Assembly (NCBI GenBank): GCA_905235955.1
Contig: CAJONN010000175.1
Location: forward strand, 1 to 5,972
DNA: 5,972 nt
Reading direction: 5' to 3'
DNA from: an uncultured Marinilabiliaceae bacterium
GTDB lineage: Bacteria; Bacteroidota; Bacteroidia; Bacteroidales; Marinilabiliaceae
In this document: one piece after another, positions 1 to 5,719 of the stretch
Layout of the letters: the number at the start of each line of letters is the position of its first letter
Position numbering within the stretch: position 1 is the first letter of the stretch
Program-made: the position numbers and the translations under genes
The notes under the pieces: generated by a model
What the model was told of the DNA's origin: nothing
Database searches by the model: none
What the model saw: the letters and a program-made list of their open reading frames with translations, nothing else

Positions 1-165
1 ATTTTTAGCGGAGTGGCAACAGCGACGAGTTCTTTTTGTTACTTTTTCTTGCGGAAAGACCCGAAGATGATTGAGCGTAGCGAAATAAAAAGTAAAAGAT
101 TAATGAAAAAGCCGTGTTTGGGGACTTGTTTGTAGTACATTTCTACTTACGAAACTTAAATTAAT
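1..165. other. Intergenic sequence at left edge, possible repeat-type element
   Basis: No convincing gene is seen here. A plus-strand frame is open from base 1 to a TAG at 133-135, and a minus-strand frame is open from about 99 to the left edge, but neither encodes anything I recognise and both are rich in basic and aromatic residues. A 9-bp exact inverted repeat (TTACTTTTT at 39-47, AAAAAGTAA at 87-95) with patchy extra pairing could fold into a long imperfect hairpin. Poly-T/poly-A arms of this kind are typical of dispersed intergenic elements, but I cannot confirm other copies from one window. A plus-strand gene ending at 135 cannot be fully excluded, because the plus-oriented terminator-like hairpin that follows would suit it. 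Confidence 0.3.
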
Positions 166-225
166 GAAATGAGGCTGCTCCGCAATATTCAAGTGGGGCA
201 GCCTCATCAGTTTTGCTATTATGAG
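166..225 (+). repeat. Dispersed ~60-bp hairpin repeat, copy 1
   Basis: This stretch matches the reverse complement of 3823-3886 almost base for base. The 39-base palindromic core (169-207) differs from the other copy at one base (G197 here; A3855 on the plus strand of the other copy, read as T on its minus strand). The similarity continues on both sides: GAA before the core and then AG, a T-run, GCTATTA and TGAG after it, with small indels. The core folds as ATGAGGCTGC paired with GCAGCCTCAT, extended by TCCGC against GTGGG with two G-U wobbles, around a 9-nt loop. This orientation is plus, opposite to copy 2 and to the upstream gene rbr. Confidence 0.8.
169..214 (+). terminator. Terminator-like hairpin with T-run reading on plus strand
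   Basis: The stem at 169-183 and 193-207 is fully paired on the plus-strand RNA if G-U pairs are allowed, and TTTT follows at 211-214 after a 3-nt gap. On the minus strand, where rbr would need a terminator, the two wobbles become A-C mismatches and the downstream sequence is only TTTCATTAATTT. It may act in both directions, stopping rbr weakly and any plus-strand transcript coming from the left more strongly. The function is inferred. Confidence 0.4.
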
Positions 226-249
226 TTTTAGACTGTAATGTGGGCAAGA

Positions 250-816
250 TTACTTTTTGAAGTAACGATTGAACAAGCCTTGGAAGCCTGCACCATGGCG
301 AGCTTCGTCTTTTGCCATTTCGTGTACTGTGTCATGAATAGCATCAAGGTTGAGTTGTTTTGCTTTCTTGGCTATCTCCATTTTGCCTGCACATGCGCCC
401 TCTTCAGCCAGCATGCGTTTCTCAACGTTGGTTTTAGTGTTCCAAACTATTTCGCCAAGTAGCTCAGCAAATTTAGCAGCATGCTCGGCCTCTTCAAAAG
501 CATAACGTTTGAATGCTTCAGCTATTTCTGGGTAACCTTCACGGTCGGCTTGGCGGCTCATTGCCAAATACATGCCTACTTCAGAGCATTCGCCATTGAA
601 GTGGTCTTTGAGACCTTGCAATACAAATGCACCATCTTCATTTTGTGGTATCTCTTTTGCAACGCCCAAAAAGTGCTCGGTTACAAAATTGAGAGCAGCG
701 TCAGCGTATTCTTTAAACTTTGAGCCCGGAACGCCACATTGTGGACATTTTGCAGGTGCTTCATCGCCTTCATGTACGTAGCCACATACAGGGCAAATCC
801 ATTTTTTTGATGCCAT
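250..816 (-). CDS. rbr: Reverse rubrerythrin (rubredoxin-first), NADH-linked peroxide reductase
   Basis: A 188-residue non-heme diiron protein expected to reduce hydrogen peroxide to water in the cytoplasm, taking electrons from NADH through a separate oxidoreductase. The N-terminus is a rubredoxin-like iron site with two Cys-x2-Cys knuckles (C8/C11 and C24/C27). A ferritin-like four-helix domain follows (about 40-188). Visible diiron ligand motifs are E-C-S-E at 76-79, E-E-A-E-H at 108-112, and D-E-A-R-H at 170-174, with E147 a possible further ligand. Having the rubredoxin domain first is the reverse of classical rubrerythrin and matches the revRbr type characterised in Clostridium acetobutylicum as a peroxide reductase. 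Length is as expected and the protein looks complete, ending F-K-K. The gene begins 25 nt after the PerR-like regulator and probably shares its transcript. No Shine-Dalgarno is seen, usual for this phylum. Family assignment is firm; the electron donor is inferred. Confidence 0.94.
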   Translation of the reverse strand: MASKKWICPVCGYVHEGDEAPAKCPQCGVPGSKFKEYADAALNFVTEHFLGVAKEIPQNEDGAFVLQGLKDHFNGECSEVGMYLAMSRQADREGYPEIAEAFKRYAFEEAEHAAKFAELLGEIVWNTKTNVEKRMLAEEGACAGKMEIAKKAKQLNLDAIHDTVHEMAKDEARHGAGFQGLFNRYFKK

Positions 817-841
817 AATCGTTCTATTTTTGGTTTTAAGG

Positions 842-1264
842 TTATTTGTCTTTTTCTTTTGCTAAACAATCGCTACACACACCTTTATAATACTGATGTA
901 TTTCGTTTATTTGGTGCCCACAAAGTGTTTTTGTGTTGGGCTTTATGCCAAATAATGGTAGGTCTATTGTTTTGCCACATCGCAAGCAAAGCAAATGCCC
1001 ATGCGGTGTTGTGTTTGCTTCTATGTTGATATTTTTATCATTGATGGTGAGAAATGTGATTGCACCAAAATCTGAAAATATCTTTATGGTATTGTATACA
1101 GTGTTGAGCGAAAGTTTAGGCAAGTCATCTTTCAGTGCATTATAAACATTCTCAACGGTAGGGTGGATGTGATTAGTCATCAAGTATCGCATGATGGCTA
1201 TACGTGGCTGTGTTATGCTTATTCCAAAGCTCCGGAGCCTCTCTATAGCTTCTTTCTCATCCAT
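842..1264 (-). CDS. perR: Fur-family metal-dependent repressor, PerR-like (peroxide sensor)
   Basis: A 140-residue Fur superfamily regulator, full length for the family. Residues 1-80 form the winged-helix DNA-binding domain, with the recognition helix around L-S-L-N-T-V-Y-N-T (51-59). The C-terminal half is the metal-binding dimerisation domain. Four cysteines, C93/C96 and C130/C133, match the structural zinc site. Aligning to Bacillus subtilis PerR, H34 matches H37, H88 and H90 match H91 and H93, and D101 matches D104, but D85 is replaced by E82, which is Fur-like. D104 is the residue known to matter for peroxide sensing, so its retention and the adjacent rubrerythrin favour a peroxide sensor over an iron-uptake regulator. 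The metal it uses is not proven, so the symbol is tentative. The gene leads the two-gene unit with rbr and probably represses itself through the dyad upstream. Confidence 0.88.
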   Translation of the reverse strand: MDEKEAIERLRSFGISITQPRIAIMRYLMTNHIHPTVENVYNALKDDLPKLSLNTVYNTIKIFSDFGAITFLTINDKNINIEANTTPHGHLLCLRCGKTIDLPLFGIKPNTKTLCGHQINEIHQYYKGVCSDCLAKEKDK

Positions 1265-1284
1265 TGTCTTACTCTGTTTTTTTG

Positions 1285-1316
1285 CAAAGATTACAAATTT
1301 TCTAATAGCTTACAAT
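1285..1316 (-). promoter_or_regulatory. Candidate promoter of the perR-rbr operon
   Basis: On the minus strand AATCTTTG (1285-1292) matches the Bacteroidota -7 box TAnnTTTG at all but the first base. ATTG (1313-1316) lies 20 nt upstream in the -33 position. The start codon is about 20 nt downstream of the -7 box. The match is based on the consensus only. Confidence 0.45.
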
Positions 1317-1336
1317 AAGAATGTAAAATTTGTAAT
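1290..1336. promoter_or_regulatory. Candidate Fur/PerR operator: 12-bp inverted repeat with four half-sites
   Basis: ATTACAAATTTT (1290-1301) and AAAATTTGTAAT (1325-1336) are exact reverse complements separated by 23 nt. Inside lies a second dyad, TTACA (1310-1314) facing TGTAA (1322-1326), so the region has two TTACA and two TGTAA half-sites in symmetric order. The 15-mer at 1291-1305 agrees at 11 of 14 defined positions with the B. subtilis PerR box TTATAATnATTATAA and is itself palindromic at 6 of 7 pairs. The array spans the -33 to -7 interval of the candidate perR promoter, a place where binding would repress. The binding protein is inferred. Confidence 0.45.
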
Positions 1337-1349
1337 GATTCTAAATTTT

Positions 1350-1808
1350 TTAATTATTGCGTTTGCCTTTGAAGAAATCTAATACTATTTGGCTACACTC
1401 ATCGGCTAAGATGCCTTTGGTAATAGTTGTTTTGGGGTGAAGAATGGAGGGTTGGCAACGCGAATAGCCTCTTTTTTCATCGTCAGCGCCATATACCAGT
1501 CTGGATAATTGTGCCCATGCCAATGCTCCGGCGCACATGCAACATGGCTCAATAGTAACATATAAAGTACAGTCGGTGAGATATTTAGCACCTAAAGCTT
1601 GTGTAGCTGCACTTAGAGCTATTATTTCAGCGTGAGCTGTTACGTCGGTAAGAACTTCGGTTTGGTTGTGCCCTCTACCTATGATGCGCCCATTGCACAC
1701 AACTACGGCACCAATTGGAACTTCGCCATTTGCGAGTGCTTTGTTTGCCTCTTTGAGCGCCTCTCTCATATATTCGGCATCGGTTTTAGTGGCTATTCGT
1801 TCAGTCAT
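1350..1808 (-). CDS. tadA: tRNA-specific adenosine deaminase (A34 to inosine)
   Basis: A 152-residue zinc-dependent deaminase of the cytidine/deoxycytidylate deaminase fold. It should convert adenosine 34 of tRNA-Arg(ACG) to inosine, allowing one tRNA to read several CGN codons; in most bacteria this is essential. The catalytic zinc site is clear: H59-A-E61, where E61 is the proton shuttle, and P88-C89-C-M-C92. The C-terminal G-I-L-A-D-E-C (132-138) followed by D-F-F matches TadA closely and argues against a free-base guanine or cytosine deaminase. N48 sits at the position used to contact substrate in TadA structures. The start at 1808 is 4 nt after the stop of the upstream lipoprotein gene, so the two are probably cotranscribed and perhaps translationally coupled. 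An internal methionine at residue 14 would leave the domain intact but is less likely. Confidence 0.93.
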   Translation of the reverse strand: MTERIATKTDAEYMREALKEANKALANGEVPIGAVVVCNGRIIGRGHNQTEVLTDVTAHAEIIALSAATQALGAKYLTDCTLYVTIEPCCMCAGALAWAQLSRLVYGADDEKRGYSRCQPSILHPKTTITKGILADECSQIVLDFFKGKRNN

Positions 1809-1812
1809 CTAA

Positions 1813-3714
1813 TTAACGGTTTTTATTTTTGCCTGATGATTTTGTGCGGAATTTGCGTGAGAATTTATCAGGTGAATAGGCGTTTGCGTCGAAGTCGACT
1901 TTGATGTCCCAGTTGGCGCGCACATTCACTTTTCCCATATAGTATGTTATCTTTTCGGGCTGTAGTTGTTGCTCGTAGTTGCCTATGTCCCATTGCCCAT
2001 TGTTGTTGTCGTCGCTCACTATGCGTATCATATATTCGCTTGGCTTGAGGTAGCGGAATGCCACTTTGCCGTTGGCTGGCACTTTATTCTGTCTCAGAAC
2101 TTTATCGCATGTTGTGGGTACGAGTTGCAACAATGCGTTGTTGGGTATGTTGGTTACAACTATGTAGAGTGTGCCATATTTGTCGAGTGAAGCGACGCTG
2201 AATTTACTCTCTATTTTGTTGCATTGCAAGTCGTATATATCGCGCACTGCCGCTGAGTCTATCTCTATTTTGTAGCTATCGCCTGCAATCCAGTCGGCTT
2301 TTATTGCTTTGTGGCGCAGGTTGATGGTGTCTGGTATGGTGGTAAATTTTATTGGCTCGTATATTGTGTCAACTTTATGACTTATGCGCACGGCATTCCA
2401 ATCGAACTGTGCAAATGGCGTTTCGCTACTGATTGATAGAGTTGAGAATACGGCTATGCTATTGTTTATATTTAGCTTGAGTGTAGGCACTTCGGGCTTC
2501 TTCTCTGTCTCTTTTTTTCTGCGTCGGCGATTGCTTTTGTCGTTGTTTTTGTTGTTGGCGGTAGCTTTTTCCAAAAACCAAAGGTCGAGTGTGTCAGTTT
2601 TGAGTGTAAGCTGTTTCATGCTATCAAGCACGTTGTATGTTGTAGCTATTATTACTGAGTCGCCTTTGTATATTAGCGAGTCGGTGAGCCAAATGGTAAC
2701 GCTATCGTTGTTGGCCGAATATTCAGTGAGTGCGTGCGATATGCTGTTGTCTTGTCCGGGGAAGGTAATTTGGGGTTTGTTTTTCATTGGCTTGTTGAAC
2801 GTAATTTTGATAACGTTTCTTTTATTACGTTCATCGGAGGTAATGTATTGGTTGTAGTAGTCTTCAGTGAAGGCAAAGAGGGTGAGCGAGTCTGGTGTGT
2901 AGACAAGTGTATCGCGCACTATGGGCTCAAACACCCAGTCGGCTGTGTCGGCTGAGAGCGAGAGTGAGTCAATGCGGACACTATCAGTTATTTGCCTTAT
3001 TTCCCATGCTGGACTAATATTACCATCAAACCATGCTATTTGCTCACCGGGTTGGTCGAAGAGAAAGTTGCGATTTTGGTCATCGAGGGCAAAAATGCGA
3101 TAGTCGCGCCCAGCTGGTACATTTTTTATCTGAAACCGACCAAAATTATCGGTTTTAGCAATGCGAACAGGTGGAACAGTTCTGAATGCTGAGTCGGCTA
3201 AGTTTTGCTGCAACAATACGTATACGCCACTTATTGGGCTGATGGTTTGTGCATCGTACAAGTTGCCCGAAATCATCATACTATCTTGACTTTCGCCAGT
3301 AGAAAATGTAAACGTAAAGTCCTGATATATATTACCTTCGTTGAGATCTGAAAGGCAATCGGCAAAGTCGAGTGTATATGTTGTGCCGGGCATCAATATG
3401 GTATCAGAGTCGAAGCGGACTCGCAAAACGTTGGCATGTGCATCGAGCTTGGGCTGTATGGCAAGCGGCGGCGACATTACAAACTTTGTGTCTTGATCTT
3501 TGAGTTGTATATTTTCGTCAAAAGTGAGTGTGAGCATATTGCCACTAAAACCTGTAGAGTTGGGCTGTGGCACTGATTTTATGAGCACTGGCGGCTTACG
3601 ATCTCTGGGACCACCTGAAGGCGTTCCGGGATTGGCACAGCCTATAATCAGAAGTAGCAAAGCCAATGTGGCTAAGGCTATATTTTTGTGTATAGAATTC
3701 AAAATGGTGTGCAT
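1813..3714 (-). CDS. Ig-like (Big_5/SbsA-type) domain lipoprotein of Bacteroidota
   Basis: A 633-residue predicted lipoprotein of unknown role, exported to the envelope. The signal peptide has a charged start, a long hydrophobic stretch (12-24) and the lipobox I23-I-G-C26. The mature end continues as A-N-P-G-T-P-S-G-G-P, a hallmark of this Bacteroidota family. Domains seen: a Big_5-type Ig-like fold with T-F-D-E-N-I-Q (about 40-140); a carboxypeptidase-regulatory/prealbumin-like beta domain (about 145-230); a second Ig-like segment with I-T-F-N-K-P-M (about 298-380); a low-complexity basic linker (383-406, with R-R-R-R-K-K at 396-401); and a C-terminal beta region (about 410-605). The latter has an Asp/Asn-rich loop D-D-N-N-N-G-Q-W-D (568-576) and Q-P-E-K (585-588). 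The ATG at 3714 is preferred over a TTG at 3786, which would bury the signal peptide behind 24 extra residues and lie upstream of the promoter. tadA follows after 4 nt. No catalytic motif is seen; a structural or binding role is a guess. Confidence 0.85.
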   Translation of the reverse strand: MHTILNSIHKNIALATLALLLLIIGCANPGTPSGGPRDRKPPVLIKSVPQPNSTGFSGNMLTLTFDENIQLKDQDTKFVMSPPLAIQPKLDAHANVLRVRFDSDTILMPGTTYTLDFADCLSDLNEGNIYQDFTFTFSTGESQDSMMISGNLYDAQTISPISGVYVLLQQNLADSAFRTVPPVRIAKTDNFGRFQIKNVPAGRDYRIFALDDQNRNFLFDQPGEQIAWFDGNISPAWEIRQITDSVRIDSLSLSADTADWVFEPIVRDTLVYTPDSLTLFAFTEDYYNQYITSDERNKRNVIKITFNKPMKNKPQITFPGQDNSISHALTEYSANNDSVTIWLTDSLIYKGDSVIIATTYNVLDSMKQLTLKTDTLDLWFLEKATANNKNNDKSNRRRRKKETEKKPEVPTLKLNINNSIAVFSTLSISSETPFAQFDWNAVRISHKVDTIYEPIKFTTIPDTINLRHKAIKADWIAGDSYKIEIDSAAVRDIYDLQCNKIESKFSVASLDKYGTLYIVVTNIPNNALLQLVPTTCDKVLRQNKVPANGKVAFRYLKPSEYMIRIVSDDNNNGQWDIGNYEQQLQPEKITYYMGKVNVRANWDIKVDFDANAYSPDKFSRKFRTKSSGKNKNR

Positions 3715-3731
3715 TTTCTGGTTTTCGCCTG

Positions 3732-3764
3732 CAAAGGTATTATAAAAAAGCTCAACTTTCGCAA
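3732..3764 (-). promoter_or_regulatory. Candidate promoter of the lipoprotein-tadA unit
   Basis: On the minus strand TACCTTTG (3732-3739) fits the Bacteroidota -7 consensus TAnnTTTG exactly. TTG (3762-3764) lies 22 nt upstream, slightly longer than the usual spacing. Transcription would begin roughly 10-15 nt before the ATG at 3714, which supports that start and excludes the TTG at 3786. Confidence 0.5.
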
Positions 3765-3822
3765 GTGAAAATGTATAAAAACCCAAAGGCGATACGCACG
3801 TTAGATAATTGCCTATTTTGGA

Positions 3823-3886
3823 CTCAGATTAATAGCAAAAACTAATGAGGCTGCACCACTTGAATATTGCGGAGCAGCCTCATTTC
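3823..3886 (-). repeat. Dispersed ~60-bp hairpin repeat, copy 2
   Basis: On the minus strand this reads as copy 1 (166-225) does on the plus strand, with one substitution in the 39-base core (3845-3883), a C/T change just after it, one extra T in the T-run and a 3-nt insertion after GCTATTA. Outside TGAG on one side and GAA on the other, the two loci are unrelated, so the shared unit has defined edges. It lies between fhs and the lipoprotein gene, in the 206-nt intergenic gap. Confidence 0.8.
3837..3883 (-). terminator. Intrinsic terminator of fhs
   Basis: Read on the minus strand, a 10-bp exact stem (3874-3883 with 3845-3854) is extended, after one T-T mismatch, by CCGC pairing with GTGG around a 9-nt loop. 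Five T residues follow (3837-3841) after 3 nt. The hairpin starts 37 nt past the fhs stop codon. It would separate fhs from the lipoprotein-tadA unit. It is formed by repeat copy 2. Confidence 0.6.
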
Positions 3887-3920
3887 TTGCGTTTATATGA
3901 TATATATATTGTTTATCGGC

Positions 3921-5591
3921 TCAAAACAGACCAACAATATTGCCATCAACATCTATATCAATATTTTCTGCAGCAGGGTGTGTTGGTAAGCCGGGCATGC
4001 GCATCATCTCGCCTGTGAGCGGAATAATAAAGCCAGCACCAGCAGCAAGTTCTACATTGCGCACCGTAATGATAAAACCAGTTGGACGGCCAATCTTCTT
4101 CGGATCGTCTGATAACGACTTCTGCGTTTTGGCTATGCACACAGGCAAACCAGACATACCCAAATCTTTTATGCGCTGAATATCCTTCTTTGCTTGTGCT
4201 GAATATTCAACACCATCAGCACCATAAATCTCTGTGGCAATACGATTTATTTTCTTCTCAATTCCCTCTGACCATTTGTATAATGGTGGTACGAAATTGC
4301 TCTCACCATTGTCAATGGCATTTACCACAGCTTCAGCAAGTTCGGTAGCACCTTCGCCACCTTTTGCCCACACATCGGCCAAGTGAGCCTCTACGCCCAA
4401 CTCTGCGCAACGTGCTTTCAGCGCATGTATCTCAGCATCAGTGTCATCTGTAAAATGATTGATAGCTACAATAGGCGTAACCTTGAATTTGCGCATATTT
4501 TCTATATGTTTCTCCAAATTTGCCATGCCACGTAGAAGTGCATTTACATCCTCCTTTTTGAGGCTATCAACATCTACACCACCATGATATTTGAGTGCTC
4601 TGATGGTAGCAACAAGCACTACTACCTGAGGCTTCAGACCAGCCTTTACGCACTTGATATCGAAGAACTTCTCTGCACCCAAATCTGACGCAAAACCAGC
4701 TTCTGTTACCACATAGTCGGCTACCGACAAACCTGTGCGTGTAGCTATTATGGTGTTCGTGCCTTGAGCAATATTGGCAAATGGTCCGCCGTGAATAATG
4801 GCAGGTGTTTGTCCGATGGTTTGCACCAAGTTAGGTTTTATAGCATCTTTGAGCAGTGTTGCCATTGCGCCTTCAGCCTTTAGGTCGCGAGCAAAAATAG
4901 CTTTACCTTCGTATGTTTGCCCTACATATATGTTGCCAAGTCGGCGTTTGAGGTCGTCCATATCGTCAGATAAACAGAGTATTGCCATCACCTCTGATGC
5001 TGCAGTAATGTCGAAACCCGTTTCGCGTGGCACACCATTGTTTATTCCGCCCATACCCACTACAATGCGACGCAAAGCGCGGTCGTTCATATCCATCACA
5101 CGTTTCCAAGTTACGGTACGCGGATCAATGCCCAAACCACCAGTTTTGAGTTGCAAATTATTGTCGATAAGAGCTGCGAGTAGGTTGTGAGCCTTCTCTA
5201 TTGCATTGAAGTCGCCAGTGAAGTGCAAGTTGATATCTTCCATAGGCAACACTTGCGAATAACCGCCCCCCGTAGCGCCTCCTTTGATGCCAAACACCGG
5301 GCCGAGCGAAGGTTCGCGCAACACAGCCACCGTTTTTTTACCTATTTTGCTTAGTCCATCGGCCAAACCTATCGACACTGTTGTTTTGCCCTCGCCAGCA
5401 GGTGTGGGCGATATGGCGGTAACGAGAATAAGTTTGCTCTTAGCTATTTTGCTACTATCGATAAGGCTAAGTGGTAGTTTGGCCTTGTATTTGCCATATT
5501 GTTCAATATCATCGGCACCAATGCCTATTTTGCTTGCTATTTCAGCTATAGGTCGCATCTGCACCGAGTTGGCAATCTCTATGTCTGTCAT
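3921..5591 (-). CDS. fhs: Formate-tetrahydrofolate ligase (10-formyl-THF synthetase)
   Basis: A complete 556-residue cytoplasmic enzyme that joins formate to tetrahydrofolate using ATP, giving 10-formyl-THF for purine synthesis and initiator tRNA formylation. In gut-type fermenters this is a route for using formate; the enzyme is also shared with the methyl branch of the acetogenic pathway, of which nothing else is seen here. Motifs: the P-loop T-P-A-G-E-G-K-T-T (63-71); family signature G-I-K-G-G-A-T-G-G-G-Y (101-111); second signature V-A-T-I-R-A-L-K-Y-H-G-G (327-338); and the C-terminal P-T-H-P-A-A-E (536-542). Length matches the usual 555-560 residues of monofunctional bacterial enzymes. 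The start at 5591 gives the normal N-terminus (I-A-N-S-V, then P-I-x-x-I-A). It stands alone, with a terminator before and after, so it is probably monocistronic. Confidence 0.98.
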   Translation of the reverse strand: MTDIEIANSVQMRPIAEIASKIGIGADDIEQYGKYKAKLPLSLIDSSKIAKSKLILVTAISPTPAGEGKTTVSIGLADGLSKIGKKTVAVLREPSLGPVFGIKGGATGGGYSQVLPMEDINLHFTGDFNAIEKAHNLLAALIDNNLQLKTGGLGIDPRTVTWKRVMDMNDRALRRIVVGMGGINNGVPRETGFDITAASEVMAILCLSDDMDDLKRRLGNIYVGQTYEGKAIFARDLKAEGAMATLLKDAIKPNLVQTIGQTPAIIHGGPFANIAQGTNTIIATRTGLSVADYVVTEAGFASDLGAEKFFDIKCVKAGLKPQVVVLVATIRALKYHGGVDVDSLKKEDVNALLRGMANLEKHIENMRKFKVTPIVAINHFTDDTDAEIHALKARCAELGVEAHLADVWAKGGEGATELAEAVVNAIDNGESNFVPPLYKWSEGIEKKINRIATEIYGADGVEYSAQAKKDIQRIKDLGMSGLPVCIAKTQKSLSDDPKKIGRPTGFIITVRNVELAAGAGFIIPLTGEMMRMPGLPTHPAAENIDIDVDGNIVGLF

Positions 5592-5640
5592 AAATTATAA
5601 AAGTTCTTTGTTGTTGGAAAAATATATCACAAATATGGCA

Positions 5641-5674
5641 CAAAAATATGTTATTTCATACATTGTGAAACAAA
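5641..5674 (-). promoter_or_regulatory. Candidate promoter of fhs
   Basis: On the minus strand TATTTTTG (5641-5648) fits the Bacteroidota -7 box TAnnTTTG. TTTG (5671-5674), 22 nt upstream, is a possible -33 element and overlaps the end of the preceding terminator's T-run. This leaves a leader of about 45 nt, rich in A and T, with no clear Shine-Dalgarno. A weaker -7-like match, CATATTTG, lies closer to the gene without a -33 partner. Confidence 0.4.
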
Positions 5675-5695
5675 AAAACGCTGAGATGATCAGCG
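5672..5695 (-). terminator. Intrinsic terminator of the acyltransferase gene
   Basis: On the minus strand CGCTGA (5690-5695) and TCAGCG (5679-5684) form a 6-bp GC-rich stem around a 5-nt loop, immediately followed by seven T residues (5672-5678). It begins 24 nt after the stop codon at 5720. This is a textbook arrangement and cleanly separates the right-hand gene from fhs. Confidence 0.75.
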
Positions 5696-5719
5696 CTGTA
5701 TATATTAAATAAGTAATTA

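Noticed and set aside
238..723. Plus-strand open frames opposite rbr
   Set aside because: Cys/Phe-rich antisense of a well-defined rubrerythrin; no independent support.
1290..1336. The 12-bp inverted repeat as a terminator for tadA
   Set aside because: The stem is almost all A/T with a 23-nt loop and no T-run directly after it on the minus strand, so an operator is more likely than an intrinsic terminator.
2384..2857. 157-codon plus-strand open frame opposite the lipoprotein gene
   Set aside because: It is an antisense shadow with no promoter and no known family. The Leu/Ser/Phe-rich composition is what antisense of Lys/Asn/Asp-rich codons gives.
3715..3786. N-terminal extension of the lipoprotein frame from a TTG at 3786
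   Set aside because: It would place 24 residues ahead of an ideal lipoprotein signal peptide and start upstream of the candidate -7 box at 3732-3739; the ATG at 3714 explains everything.
166..3886. The two hairpin repeats as CRISPR repeats or terminal inverted repeats of a transposon
   Set aside because: There are only two copies 3.6 kb apart with no spacers, and the enclosed genes include no transposase or integrase and are ordinary chromosomal genes.
4798..5190. 130-codon plus-strand open frame opposite fhs
   Set aside because: fhs is certain on the other strand through this whole stretch, and the antisense product has no recognisable motif.
5284..5712. 142-codon plus-strand open frame running from inside fhs into the intergenic gap
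   Set aside because: It is antisense to the fhs N-terminus and crosses its promoter and the upstream terminator; no family resemblance.
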